Of a DNA stretch of 64,000 nucleotides, positions 12,587-21,856 are shown piece by piece (within the stretch, counting starts at the first letter, position 1; each line of letters opens with the position of its first letter). The notes under the pieces are model-generated. The model saw nothing but the letters and a program-made list of their open reading frames with translations. It ran no database searches and had not been told where the DNA came from. The translations under genes were made by a program, and so were the position numbers. The stretch comes from Pseudoalteromonas sp. Z1A8. GTDB lineage: Bacteria; Pseudomonadota; Gammaproteobacteria; Enterobacterales; Alteromonadaceae. The DNA is taken from positions 26,107-90,106 of the forward strand of contig NZ_WTLB01000014.1 of assembly GCF_011378855.1 (NCBI RefSeq), given 5' to 3'.

Positions 12587-12832
12587 ATGTTAGGCGAAGA
12601 CCACTCACTCACAAATGACTTTCCAGAGTATTTAAATACCATTGCCAAGCTAAATGAAAGCGATACTGAGTTTGCAAAAAAAGCAGATAAGTACGATAAG
12701 CTAGACAAAGAAATTAGAATGTTAGAACTTAAAGATGCGCCAATTAGCGACGAGCAAATGCATCTATTAAAACACGACCGATCAGAGTTAAAAGATTGGC
12801 TGTATGAGCACTTACAACAAGCTACACAATAA
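12587..12832 (+). CDS. YdcH family protein (DUF465)
   Basis: 81-residue highly charged protein predicted to form a helical hairpin or coiled coil. It resembles E. coli YdcH throughout: start MLGEDHSLTNDFPEY, a central YDKLDKEIRMLEL segment and a C-terminal LK..LYE-type helix. Function is not known. A strong ribosome binding site, AAGGAG, lies seven bases before the ATG. A hairpin terminator follows directly. Confidence 0.9.
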   Translation: MLGEDHSLTNDFPEYLNTIAKLNESDTEFAKKADKYDKLDKEIRMLELKDAPISDEQMHLLKHDRSELKDWLYEHLQQATQ

Positions 12833-12834
12833 GC

Positions 12835-12872
12835 AAAAAAAAGAGCTCACTGATGAGGTGAGCTCTTTAGAT
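12835..12872. terminator. Bidirectional terminator after ydcH
   Basis: Stem AAAGAGCTCAC / GTGAGCTCTTT with a seven-base loop, preceded by an A-run that gives a T-run on the other strand. It separates the ydcH-like gene from the convergent monooxygenase-like gene. Confidence 0.85.
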
Positions 12873-12890
12873 CAACAATGGGTATTTTCT

Positions 12891-13247
12891 CTAAAACTTT
12901 ACAAAGCCACCCACTGGTTTCATAAATACTGTGCTTGGGCCTGCAAAAGCTTGCGCAAACTCTTCTGATAATTGACTAAATACCGTTACTTTATCCATAT
13001 CAACTACGCTTAAAAATAATGGCCCACTTTTGGCCCAACCAGCAAGATGTGTTTTAGCTGCGTCTTCATTTTGGTAGCGCTCGTAAATGTGCACACTGCG
13101 TTTATCTTCACTTACTGTCCACTCATATATTAAAGTCCCAGCTTCACTTTTAGCTGAAGCAATTAGTTGTGCCATTACCAGTAAAAACTCGTCATATTTA
13201 CCTTCTTTAATTTGGCCTTGTACAGTCCACGCAACGTGATTTTTCAT
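12891..13247 (-). CDS. ABM-domain protein, putative quinol monooxygenase-like
   Basis: 118-residue protein with an antibiotic-biosynthesis-monooxygenase (ABM) ferredoxin-like fold over about residues 5-95. The clues are a VQGQIKEGKYDEFL start, an E-A-GTLIYEW segment and HIYERYQNEDAAKTHLA. Related small proteins (YgiN-like) act on quinols or in heme breakdown, but the substrate cannot be told here. Its ATG overlaps the stop codon of the upstream SDR gene by one base (TAATG), so the two are translationally coupled and probably functionally linked. Confidence 0.8.
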   Translation of the reverse strand: MKNHVAWTVQGQIKEGKYDEFLLVMAQLIASAKSEAGTLIYEWTVSEDKRSVHIYERYQNEDAAKTHLAGWAKSGPLFLSVVDMDKVTVFSQLSEEFAQAFAGPSTVFMKPVGGFVKF

Positions 13248-14077
13248 TATGCTTTACCTAATTTAAGTTGCGTTAAAATACTGTTTAACGTGTCTACTAG
13301 CTGTTGGTTTTTAACATTATTAAGTGCATCAACATGAGGAGGCGCAAAGCGTCCTGTATCGTTATCAAAATACAGACCTGCGGCATCTTTAAATTCATCG
13401 CTAAGCGCTGCGCGACAAAAAATATCTGCGCCAATTTTTAAATCGCCGCCATCTATACCGTAAGCGTCTTTTACCATTTTACTACCCAGTAATGATTTAG
13501 GATTTACCGATACAACTAATGGCCCAGTATCTTTAAGCTCCAGCCCTAAATGACGCGACCACATAGTAATAGCCAATTTACTTTGTGCATAAGCCGCACT
13601 ATCTGAAAGTTCAGTGTTACCTACTAGCGCGTCTAGCTTAACGCTTGATTGCGCAGCTGATGACACATTAACCACTCGAGAATCACGGCCAAGAACAGGT
13701 AATAATAGTTTTGTAAGAAGATAAGGTGCAATCGTGTTTACAACAAAGCGAGCATCAATACCATCAACCGTTGTAATATCAGCTAATTGATAAACGCCTG
13801 CATTATTAATCAGTACGTCGAGCTGCTTATTATTTTCGGCCAAGTCGGCTAATACTATTTGTGCCAATACCTGTACTTGGCTCATATCGCTTAAGTCAGC
13901 AATATAGGTATGTGTACTCGCACTTGGGTATTGCTCGGTTAAAGCTATTTGTAGCGCACTGAGTTTTGCTTGGCTGCGGCCATGCAATAATACAGTGTGA
14001 CCTTGTGCTAATAACATTTTGGCGGTTTCAAGCCCAATGCCATCGGTAGCACCGGTAAGTAAAATTGTTTTGTTCAT
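13247..14077 (-). CDS. Short-chain dehydrogenase/reductase
   Basis: 276-residue NAD(P)-dependent oxidoreductase of the SDR superfamily. It shows the cofactor motif TGATDGIG at residues 8-15, the NNAG motif near residue 91, a serine in VVNVSSAAQ and the catalytic YAQSK. The divergent, retinol-dehydrogenase-like layout suggests a classical SDR of unknown substrate. One-base overlap with the ABM-domain gene downstream implies a two-gene operon. Its promoter must lie in the 267-base region shared divergently with galE. Confidence 0.9.
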   Translation of the reverse strand: MNKTILLTGATDGIGLETAKMLLAQGHTVLLHGRSQAKLSALQIALTEQYPSASTHTYIADLSDMSQVQVLAQIVLADLAENNKQLDVLINNAGVYQLADITTVDGIDARFVVNTIAPYLLTKLLLPVLGRDSRVVNVSSAAQSSVKLDALVGNTELSDSAAYAQSKLAITMWSRHLGLELKDTGPLVVSVNPKSLLGSKMVKDAYGIDGGDLKIGADIFCRAALSDEFKDAAGLYFDNDTGRFAPPHVDALNNVKNQQLVDTLNSILTQLKLGKA

Positions 14078-14308
14078 GTTGATCTCCCCTTACTTTATTT
14101 TCGCTATGTTAGCACCCCAACTTACTGCTGATAATTAGGCCAATAGTTGAATCAGTTTATAGAATTAATTGATAAAGCTAAGCCTATGTTAGTTAATGTA
14201 AAAATATTACTTTAAAAGGCAGATGAGTATTTAAGCTGAATGTTTTTTATGCTTTTATTTGAATTACCCAACAATCATAACTATTGTTTTTAAACCACCT
14301 TAATAGTA

Positions 14309-14327
14309 GTATTTATCATATAAATAC
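14309..14327. promoter_or_regulatory. Palindromic operator candidate upstream of galE
   Basis: GTATTTATCATATAAATAC is a perfect inverted repeat of eight bases around CAT, ending 17 bases before the galE start codon, so it would overlap the promoter or the transcript start. Near copies lie upstream of the alpha-galactosidase gene (49485), the TonB receptor gene (56524) and galM (57674). No binding protein is proven. Confidence 0.65.
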
Positions 14328-14344
14328 ACTTTTCGAGAAAACAC

Positions 14345-15358
14345 ATGAAAGTTTTAGTTACTGGCGGCATGGGTTACATAGGTAGCCACACATGTATTGC
14401 ATTGCATGAAGCGGGCATTACACCTGTTATTTACGATAATTTGTCTAATGCTAGCCCTCGTGTACTTGACCAACTCGAAAAGATTACTGGTACTCGATTT
14501 GAGTTTATCTTGGGTGATATTCAAGACGAACAACAATTTAAGCTTGCTCTAAAACATACTCAAGCTAAGGCTGTATTTCACTTTGCTGCTTTAAAAGCCG
14601 TTGGCGAATCAACTGAGCAACCACTGCGTTATTATCAAAATAATGTGTCGGGTACATTAAGTATGTTACAAAGCATGCAAGAAGCCGATGTTAACCACAT
14701 TATATTTAGCTCATCAGCTACTGTGTATGGCGAGCCAGATTACCTCCCTATTGATGAAAAGCACCCTATACGCGCTACTAATCCATATGGTTGGACTAAA
14801 GTCATGGTTGAACAAGCCATGCAAGACGTATGTAATGCCAACAGTCAATTTATGGGGATTGCGCTTCGTTACTTTAACCCAGTAGGTGCGCACCCAAGTG
14901 GTTTATTAGGTGAAAGCCCTAATGGTATTCCTAATAACTTAATGCCATTTATTGCTCAAACGGCGGTAGGTAAACGCGACGTGGTTAATATTTTTGGTGA
15001 CGACTATGACACTGAAGATGGCACGGGCGTACGTGACTATATTCACGTTTTAGATTTAGCTAAAGGCCATGTAGCGGCATTTATGCAGCATAAAACAGAT
15101 ACCGCCTTCCATGCTTACAACCTAGGCACAGGGCAAGGTTATTCTGTGCTTGATATGATCAAAGCATTTAGCGCATCAGCCAATAAAGATATTCCTTATC
15201 AAATTGCACCGCGCCGAGCAGGTGATATTGCCTGTAACTACGCCGATGCCACAAAAGCGCAAAACACACTTAACTGGCACGCAGAACTAACACTTAGCGA
15301 CATGACAAATGACACATGGCGCTGGCAAACTAATTACCCAAGTGGGTTGGAGAGTTAA
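14345..15358 (+). CDS. galE: UDP-glucose 4-epimerase
   Basis: Interconverts UDP-galactose and UDP-glucose with tightly bound NAD; last step of the Leloir pathway. It has 337 residues (E. coli 338). The NAD motif GGMGYIGS occupies residues 7-14, and the catalytic residues fall at Ser124, Tyr148 and Lys152 (YGWTK), matching E. coli Ser124/Tyr149/Lys153. It is the first gene of a galE-galT-galK operon; one base separates its stop codon from the galT ATG. The palindrome at 14309-14327 just upstream is its likely control site. Confidence 0.97.
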   Translation: MKVLVTGGMGYIGSHTCIALHEAGITPVIYDNLSNASPRVLDQLEKITGTRFEFILGDIQDEQQFKLALKHTQAKAVFHFAALKAVGESTEQPLRYYQNNVSGTLSMLQSMQEADVNHIIFSSSATVYGEPDYLPIDEKHPIRATNPYGWTKVMVEQAMQDVCNANSQFMGIALRYFNPVGAHPSGLLGESPNGIPNNLMPFIAQTAVGKRDVVNIFGDDYDTEDGTGVRDYIHVLDLAKGHVAAFMQHKTDTAFHAYNLGTGQGYSVLDMIKAFSASANKDIPYQIAPRRAGDIACNYADATKAQNTLNWHAELTLSDMTNDTWRWQTNYPSGLES

Positions 15359-15359
15359 T

Positions 15360-16424
15360 ATGGCTTTATTAGAAAGTACTCACAGACGTAAAAATCCGCT
15401 AACGGGTCGTTGGGTATTAGTGTCACCACATCGTAATAACCGCCCATGGTTAGGCGCAACAGAAGCCGTTAACGAAAACGTATTACCAAAACATGATGAC
15501 AGCTGCCCACTTTGCCCAAGTAATACCCGTGCAAATGGCGACAGTAACCCTGATTACAAATACACACACGTATTTAGAAATGACTTTGGCGCATTAACGC
15601 CTAATGCCAGCAAGCAATTACAAAGCTTAGAGTCAGACAGCGATTTATTTATTGCCGACGAAGCCAGTGGCGAATGCCGCGTAATTTGTTTTTCTCCAGA
15701 GCATAATAAAACACTACCAGAGCTTAGCCAAAACGCATTGCACGAAGTAGTAAAAACCTGGAAACAAAATTACACAGAGCTTGCACAGCAGTACGAATGC
15801 GTACAAGTTTTTGAAAATAAAGGCGAGATCATGGGTTGTTCGCAACCTCATCCTCACGGCCAAGTATGGGCTCACTCGCATTTATCAACCGAAATTGAAG
15901 CCGAAGATAACCAGCAGCTTGCCTATTATAAAAAGCATGGCACAGCCATGCTTGCCGATTACGCGCAAAAAGAGCAAGCAGATCAAACACGTGTTGTATT
16001 TGAAAACGAACATTGGCTTGTTGTTGTGCCATTTTGGGCAGCATGGCCGTTTGAAACAATGCTAGTAACTAAAGATAACATTCAAAATTTTAGCCAGCTA
16101 AACGATGCGCAAACCGACTCTTTGGCTCAGGCACTTAAAGTATTAACCACTAAGTACGACAACGTATTTAATTGCAGCTTCCCGTATTCTATGGGATGGC
16201 ACAATGCACCGGCTAATCGAGGCTCAGATGAGCAACATTGGCGCTTGCACGCCCATTTTTATCCGCCGCTACTTCGCTCAGCTACCGTGAAAAAACACAT
16301 GGTTGGCTACGAAATGCTAGGCGAAAGCCAGCGCGATTTAAGCGCAGAAACCGCCGCTTCTATTTTACAAGCAGCCAGTACCACACACTATAAAGATACA
16401 GCAGGACACACAGATGAAGCTTAA
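15360..16424 (+). CDS. galT: Galactose-1-phosphate uridylyltransferase
   Basis: Exchanges UMP between UDP-glucose and galactose 1-phosphate. I choose the ATG at 15360: it sits one base after galE, has GGAGAG in front and gives [18 protein letters not shown], 354 residues against 348 in E. coli. An upstream in-frame ATG would lie inside galE. Zinc ligands Cys49 and Cys52 (CPLC), His115 and His164 are present, with the nucleophile His166 in PHPHGQ, as in the E. coli enzyme. Its 3' end overlaps galK by 11 bases, so translation is coupled. Confidence 0.97.
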   Translation: MALLESTHRRKNPLTGRWVLVSPHRNNRPWLGATEAVNENVLPKHDDSCPLCPSNTRANGDSNPDYKYTHVFRNDFGALTPNASKQLQSLESDSDLFIADEASGECRVICFSPEHNKTLPELSQNALHEVVKTWKQNYTELAQQYECVQVFENKGEIMGCSQPHPHGQVWAHSHLSTEIEAEDNQQLAYYKKHGTAMLADYAQKEQADQTRVVFENEHWLVVVPFWAAWPFETMLVTKDNIQNFSQLNDAQTDSLAQALKVLTTKYDNVFNCSFPYSMGWHNAPANRGSDEQHWRLHAHFYPPLLRSATVKKHMVGYEMLGESQRDLSAETAASILQAASTTHYKDTAGHTDEA

Positions 16425-17562
16425 CGAATTCCAACAACAATTTTTGTCACTGTATGACGTGCCTGCTCAAGGTATTGCAGCCGCTCCAGGGCGTGTAAAC
16501 CTAATTGGCGAATTTACCGACTACAACGACGGTTTTGTTTTACCGTGCTCGTTAGAGTTTCGGACCCAAATAATGTTTAAGGAGCGCGACGATAACATTA
16601 TCACTGTGCATTCTTTAAATTACCCAGGCGAAAAAGACAGCTTTAGTGTTGATGAAGCAATCACTGAAGGCCAATCGCAATGGGGTAACTATATTCGTGC
16701 CGTGTCATTTGTATTAAAGCGTGCGGGCCATACTTTACGCGGCGCCGATTTACTTATCGACAGTAACTTACCGCAAGGCAGTGGCTTGTCGTCATCGGCA
16801 GCACTAGAAGTTGCTGTTGGCGGTATGTTTAACCATATTGCACAGCTTGGTTTAAGCGAAGAAAAAATTGCACTGCTAGGCCAAGAAGCCGAAAACGACT
16901 TTATGCATTGCCAATGCGGCATTATGGATCAGCTTATTTCAGCTAAAGGCGAAAACGGTCATGCGCTATTAATCGACTGTGAAAACCTCGCAACTAAATC
17001 AGTAAAAGTACCGGATGATTTAAATATTGTTATTGTTAACTCTAACTACCCACGTAAATTGGTAGATAGCGAATACAACCAGCGCCGTATTGATTGCGAA
17101 CAAGCAGCTGTAAAAATGGGTGTAAAAACACTTCGCCAAGCAACCATGACTGGCCTGCAAGCAGTAAAAGCAACATTAAGCGAAAACGAATATAAACGTG
17201 CACACCACGTAATTAGCGAAAACGACCGTGTAATTGCAGCAACTACTGCACTACAAAATAATGATATGGATACACTTCGCACGCTAATGGCTGCATCGCA
17301 CCAATCACTTAAACACGACTTTGAAGTAACCGTACCTGCAACCGATGGCCTAGTAGAAATTTGTAAAGAAGCGATGGGCGATCGCGGTGCAGTTCGTATG
17401 ACGGGTGGCGGCTTTGGTGGTGCTATTGTATGTTTATGTCGTGATGCAGAAGTGCCACTAATTAAAGCAGCGGTTGAGCAGCATTACTTTGAACGCTTTA
17501 ACTTAAATGCCGATATTTACGTATGTTCAGCGGGTTCAGGGTTACAAATTACGTCTTTTTAA
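16414..17562 (+). CDS. galK: Galactokinase
   Basis: GHMP-family kinase that phosphorylates alpha-D-galactose with ATP. 382 residues, the same length as E. coli GalK. Motifs in order: sugar signature [14 protein letters not shown] (residues 26-39), phosphate loop [12 protein letters not shown] (119-130), catalytic base Asp172 in CGIMDQ, and the C-terminal GGGFGG loop. The signature normally reads GE-H-TDYN; here residue 34 is Phe (codon TTT) in place of His. The rest of the protein looks intact. Translation is coupled to galT. Confidence 0.95.
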   Translation: MKLNEFQQQFLSLYDVPAQGIAAAPGRVNLIGEFTDYNDGFVLPCSLEFRTQIMFKERDDNIITVHSLNYPGEKDSFSVDEAITEGQSQWGNYIRAVSFVLKRAGHTLRGADLLIDSNLPQGSGLSSSAALEVAVGGMFNHIAQLGLSEEKIALLGQEAENDFMHCQCGIMDQLISAKGENGHALLIDCENLATKSVKVPDDLNIVIVNSNYPRKLVDSEYNQRRIDCEQAAVKMGVKTLRQATMTGLQAVKATLSENEYKRAHHVISENDRVIAATTALQNNDMDTLRTLMAASHQSLKHDFEVTVPATDGLVEICKEAMGDRGAVRMTGGGFGGAIVCLCRDAEVPLIKAAVEQHYFERFNLNADIYVCSAGSGLQITSF

Positions 17563-17581
17563 ATAAAGTTAAGGAATAAGC

Positions 17582-18586
17582 ATGGCAAAGGTTAATTGGG
17601 GAATTATTGGGTGTGGCAATATTGCTCACACCTTTGCTAAGAGTATTGCGCATTGCGCTGATGCTCAACTTATTGGCGCAGCATCGACTAGCGAGCAGCG
17701 TGCAAAAGAGTTTGCCACACACTATTCAATTAAAGGTTATGAGAGCTATCAAGCTCTTATGCAATGCCCAAATATTGATGCCATTTATATAGCTAATACC
17801 CACGAGCAACATTTTAAAGCCATAGCGCAATGCTTAACACACAATAAGCACGTGCTAAGCGAAAAACCTATTACCGTTAATGCTCAGCAGTTGCAAAGCC
17901 TCACTGAGCTTGCCAAGCAACAAAACTGCTTTTTAATGGAAGGCGTTTGGATGCGTTTTTTACCGGCCATAGTAAAATTACAACAGCTCCTAAGTGAAGG
18001 TGTTATTGGTAATGTGCACAGTGTTAATGCCAACTTTAGTTTACCTGGCAGCTTTGCCGACACTCACCGCTTAATGAACCCTGCAACAGCAGGTGGCGCC
18101 CTGCTCGATTTAGGTATTTATCCTATTTCGATTGCCGATGTGGTATTTAATAAAGCCCCAGAACACATCAAATCCTTTGTACACAAAAGCACAACCGGTG
18201 TTGATGAGCGAAGCACTGCTATAGTTGATTACGGTAACGGGCAATTTGCATCACTTACCAGCGCACTTCAGCAAAACGGCCCAACAGAAGCATGTATTAA
18301 TGGTGAGCTTGGCTATATGCGTATTCCTGAATTTGTAGGCGCGCAATCTATAGAACTGCATATAAATGGCCAAGATCCGCAACACTTTGAATACGACTTT
18401 AGTGACGATGAAAACTTTAAGTTTGAAATTGCACATGTCACGCAGTGTATATTACAAAAACAAACCCAAAGCAGCGTATTACCACTGGGTACTAGCTTAC
18501 GGGTTATGAACATAATGGATACCTTGCGAACACAATGGCAGCTGCAATATAGCAATGCCGTCGAGTCGGCTGAACTGACTAATTAA
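17582..18586 (+). CDS. Gfo/Idh/MocA family oxidoreductase
   Basis: 334-residue NAD(P)-dependent sugar or diol dehydrogenase. The N-terminal Rossmann motif is GIIGCGNIAH (residues 7-16), followed by EKPITVNAQQ with the catalytic-site lysine (about residue 96) and GGALLDLGIYPI (about 178-189). It resembles the branch with dimeric dihydrodiol dehydrogenase and NADP-xylose/glucose-fructose-type enzymes. It follows galK by 19 bases with AAGGAA before its ATG, so it is probably expressed with the Leloir genes and acts on galactose or a derivative; this is inference from context. Confidence 0.88.
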   Translation: MAKVNWGIIGCGNIAHTFAKSIAHCADAQLIGAASTSEQRAKEFATHYSIKGYESYQALMQCPNIDAIYIANTHEQHFKAIAQCLTHNKHVLSEKPITVNAQQLQSLTELAKQQNCFLMEGVWMRFLPAIVKLQQLLSEGVIGNVHSVNANFSLPGSFADTHRLMNPATAGGALLDLGIYPISIADVVFNKAPEHIKSFVHKSTTGVDERSTAIVDYGNGQFASLTSALQQNGPTEACINGELGYMRIPEFVGAQSIELHINGQDPQHFEYDFSDDENFKFEIAHVTQCILQKQTQSSVLPLGTSLRVMNIMDTLRTQWQLQYSNAVESAELTN

Positions 18587-18615
18587 AAGATAAAAATACA
18601 CAACAAGGACACACA

Positions 18616-19938
18616 ATGACACACACACTCAAAGCGCTTTCAAAAGCCATATTACTTGCTACGTGCAGTTTATCTGCCAGTGCAGCCTTTGCTGAATCTA
18701 ATAAACCAGAGCAGCTATATCCGCCAATCACTAGCGAAGTACTTCCAGAACTTGCGGCAAAAGGTAATTACAATGTGGGTGTGCAAACACTTGATTTAGT
18801 TAACCCCGCGCAATTTGATCCCGCCACACAAGGTCAAAAAGATCGCCCTTTAAAAGTAGAAGTATGGTATCCGGCTGCAAATACAGCAAAATCGCCACTT
18901 ACCAGCTACACCAATGAAACTCGCTCAGGTAAAGAGTTTACTTTGCAAGCTGATGCTATGCGCGATGTAGCCATTAATAATAAAGAGCATTACCCTGTTA
19001 TTGTGCTTTCTCACGGTTATACCGGTTACCGTACGATTATGTACTACCTAGGCGAGCATTTAGCGTCGCATGGTTACATTGTGGTAGCGATTGATCATAC
19101 CGACTCAACCAATGCTGATGTTGATTTTAAAAACGCACCGTTTTCGGGCTTTTTTAGCACGCTTATAAATCGCTCACGCGATCAGCAGTTTGTTATTAAT
19201 TACTTTAATGAGCAAAACAACTTTGCAAGCAAGCAAGTAGATAACAAAAGCGCAGGCGTAATTGGTTACTCAATGGGTGGCTATGGCGCGGTAAATACAA
19301 TAGGTGGTTGTTACTCTTTTAATGAGCAAACTACCGCTATGTTTACAGGTATGAAAGACTCAGCTCAAATTGAAAAAGTACAGCAATTACTAAACAGCTG
19401 CGCTGGTGGGCAATACCAAAACCCAAAAGTAGACCCGCGTATAAAAGCGATGGTGGCCTTTGCACCATGGGGCGGACAGCATAATATATTTGATGCCAAA
19501 GCGATGAAAAATATTAAAGTACCGTCGCTTTATATAGCCGGTAGTTTAGATGACATATCAGGCTATGAAGGTATTAAAAGCCTTTATAACCAAACAGGTA
19601 GCAAAGATAAGTACATGCTTACTTACAAAAATGCACGCCATAATATTGCACCTCACCCAGCTCCGGCTATTGCACAAAGCAGCAGTGAATTAGATATAGG
19701 CCATTACTACGAGCCATCGTGGTCTATGCGCACACTAAACGAAATCAACAAACACTTTGTACTTGCCATGATGGATTGCCACGTAAAAGGTATCGCCAGC
19801 GAGTGTAAATACTTAGATTTACCACAAAACGGCGACCAAGCTGTTGTTGATGGTAAGCCGCTGCCACAGTGGCGCGGGTTTGATAAGCGCTTTTCAACGG
19901 GTATGGATTGGCAACAAGCCAAACCTCACACCAAGTAA
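18616..19938 (+). CDS. Secreted alpha/beta hydrolase, PAF-acetylhydrolase-like
   Basis: 440-residue exported hydrolase. A signal peptide covers residues 1-26 (positive start, hydrophobic AILLATCSLSASAAFA, cleavage after AFA). The fold shows VLSHGYTGYRT (oxyanion region, about 130-140), the nucleophile Ser219 in GYSMGG, an acid in GSLDDISG and a His in ARHNIAPHPAP. It resembles platelet-activating-factor acetylhydrolase/dienelactone hydrolase proteins. It starts 29 bases after the oxidoreductase with AAGGAC before the ATG, so it may be the last gene of the gal operon. A role in deacylating a sugar or opening a lactone is only a guess. Confidence 0.85.
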   Translation: MTHTLKALSKAILLATCSLSASAAFAESNKPEQLYPPITSEVLPELAAKGNYNVGVQTLDLVNPAQFDPATQGQKDRPLKVEVWYPAANTAKSPLTSYTNETRSGKEFTLQADAMRDVAINNKEHYPVIVLSHGYTGYRTIMYYLGEHLASHGYIVVAIDHTDSTNADVDFKNAPFSGFFSTLINRSRDQQFVINYFNEQNNFASKQVDNKSAGVIGYSMGGYGAVNTIGGCYSFNEQTTAMFTGMKDSAQIEKVQQLLNSCAGGQYQNPKVDPRIKAMVAFAPWGGQHNIFDAKAMKNIKVPSLYIAGSLDDISGYEGIKSLYNQTGSKDKYMLTYKNARHNIAPHPAPAIAQSSSELDIGHYYEPSWSMRTLNEINKHFVLAMMDCHVKGIASECKYLDLPQNGDQAVVDGKPLPQWRGFDKRFSTGMDWQQAKPHTK

Positions 19939-20000
19939 CAATAAGCTTTAAGCGGCTGTTTTAATCAATAGCCGCGTACGCCCTTAAAATAATGCCAAAA

Positions 20001-20056
20001 CAAAACGCCTTTTATATAAAAGAGTTACCAGTAAATATTGGCGCGTTTGTTTTTTA
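20001..20056 (+). terminator. Long-loop terminator candidate after the hydrolase gene
   Basis: CAAAACGCC at 20001-20009 can pair with GGCGCGTTTG at 20040-20049, followed by TTTTTT. A second stem (GCGGCT/AGCCGC, 19952-19975) lies upstream without a T-run. Together they plausibly end the gal transcript before glpK. Confidence 0.5.
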
Positions 20057-20145
20057 ATCGGCTATTTTAAGAAAAAACCATTGCCATTAACTTCGGTTAA
20101 AGGCAATCTAGTCATATATAAGATAAGATAAATAACATAAATATC

Positions 20146-21642
20146 ATGTCCAAATACATACTCTCAATTGATCAAGGAACCACAAGCTCTCGGGCCATCT
20201 TGTTTACAAAAGATGCAGACGTTTTTGGTACAGCACAACAAGAATTTTCGCAGCATTTTCCACAAAATGGTTGGGTAGAACACGACCCTAACGATATTTG
20301 GCAAACAGTGCTTAGCACTAGTCGCGAAGTGTTAACTAAAAACGATGTAAAGCCTGAAGAAATTATTGCCATTGGTATCACCAACCAGCGCGAAACCACT
20401 TTAGTGTGGAACAAAAAAACAGGCAAAACAATTTATAACGCTATTGTATGGCAAGACCGTCGCACAAGTGACTATTGCGAAAGCCTAACAACTGATGAGC
20501 TTTGCCAAACGATAAGCGAAAAAACAGGCTTATTGCTCGACCCTTATTTTTCGGCCACTAAAATTCGTTGGATTTTAGATAACGTTGAAGGCGCACGCGA
20601 ACAAGCCCTTGCAGGTGAGCTCGCCTTCGGTACGGTTGACACTTACCTACTTTGGCAGCTAACAGGCGGCAAAGAGCACCGCACCGATGCAACCAACGCG
20701 TCACGCACCATGTTATTTAATATTCACACCCAGCAGTGGGATCAAGAGCTTCTAGAGTTATTCGATATTCCAGAATCTATGCTGCCAGAAGTAATGGATT
20801 CAGCTGACGAGTTTGGTTCAACCAGTGCTGACATTTTTGGCGCGCCAATTCGTGTTTGTGGTATTGCAGGCGATCAACAAGCTGCGCTTGTTGGCCACGC
20901 ATGTTTTGAACAAGGCATGGCTAAAAGTACTTACGGTACTGGCTGTTTTTTAATGCTTAACACTGGCGAAAAAGCACTGACCTCAGAAAACCGCTTACTG
21001 ACCACTGTTGCTTATAGATTAAACGGCAAGCCAACTTACGCCATTGAAGGCAGTATATTTATGGCTGGCGCAACTATGCAGTGGATTGTTGAAGGCTTAA
21101 AACTACTTAGCCATGCTGGCGAAAGTGAATCGATGGTTAAAGATGTACCGCTCGATCATGGTGTATTTTTAGTGCCTTCGTTTACGGGTTTAGGTGCTCC
21201 TTATTGGGACCCTAATGCACGTGGCGCTATTTTAGGGCTAACACGCGATTCGGGTATTAGCACCATAGTTGCCGCAGCGCTGCAATCAGTTGGTTACCAG
21301 ACCAAAGATTTACAAAAAGCGATGGAGCGTGATGGTCTTCGCCCAAGTGTGCTTCGTGTAGATGGCGGTATGGTAAAAAATAATTGGGTTATGACCTTTT
21401 TATCAAACATTTTAGGCGCAACAGTTGAGCGCCCAACTGTGACCGAAACCACTTCTTTAGGCGTAGCATATTTAGCTGGCTTACAAACAGGTGTGTACGA
21501 GTCGACTGAGCAGTTATCTAAAATGTGGACATGCGACCGTCGCTTTGAGCCAACCATGAGTGCCGACGAGCGTAACGATCTATACGCAAAATGGCAGCAC
21601 TGCGTAGCTCAAGTATGCTTAACGAATAAAAACTGCCCATAG
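20146..21642 (+). CDS. glpK: Glycerol kinase
   Basis: FGGY-family kinase making sn-glycerol 3-phosphate from glycerol and ATP. 498 residues against 502 in E. coli. Recognisable parts are the phosphate loop [11 protein letters not shown] (residues 6-16), WVEHDP, WQDRRT, the central [13 protein letters not shown] and the TYGTG motif, and the C-terminal RVDGGMVKN. It is followed by glpD 214 bases later, behind its own terminator. No glpF facilitator or glpR repressor gene is in the window, which is unusual for glpFK operons. Confidence 0.97.
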   Translation: MSKYILSIDQGTTSSRAILFTKDADVFGTAQQEFSQHFPQNGWVEHDPNDIWQTVLSTSREVLTKNDVKPEEIIAIGITNQRETTLVWNKKTGKTIYNAIVWQDRRTSDYCESLTTDELCQTISEKTGLLLDPYFSATKIRWILDNVEGAREQALAGELAFGTVDTYLLWQLTGGKEHRTDATNASRTMLFNIHTQQWDQELLELFDIPESMLPEVMDSADEFGSTSADIFGAPIRVCGIAGDQQAALVGHACFEQGMAKSTYGTGCFLMLNTGEKALTSENRLLTTVAYRLNGKPTYAIEGSIFMAGATMQWIVEGLKLLSHAGESESMVKDVPLDHGVFLVPSFTGLGAPYWDPNARGAILGLTRDSGISTIVAAALQSVGYQTKDLQKAMERDGLRPSVLRVDGGMVKNNWVMTFLSNILGATVERPTVTETTSLGVAYLAGLQTGVYESTEQLSKMWTCDRRFEPTMSADERNDLYAKWQHCVAQVCLTNKNCP

Positions 21643-21650
21643 TAAATACT

Positions 21651-21687
21651 AAGTGGTTAAGGCTAATACTTTAACCACTTTGCTTTT
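21651..21687 (+). terminator. Rho-independent terminator after glpK
   Basis: Stem AAGTGGTTAA (21651-21660) with TTAACCACTT (21671-21680), then TGCTTTTTTA. It separates glpK from glpD. Confidence 0.85.
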
Positions 21688-21856
21688 TTAACTTAGCTAA
21701 ATGCTAGATTTAAAAAGCATGCTTTACTGCTTTAAATTGAAAATGGATTGGCGTCAAAATTAACGAATAAAAATCTGGGTTTTCTATTGTCAAATGAAAA
21801 CAGCAGCTTTATGATGCTTATGTCTTATTTATATTACAAATAAAAAGGTTAGCTCG

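Noticed and set aside
15309..15359. Upstream in-frame ATG extending galT by 17 codons
   Set aside because: It lies inside galE, has no ribosome binding site, and the ATG at 15360 gives the family N-terminus.
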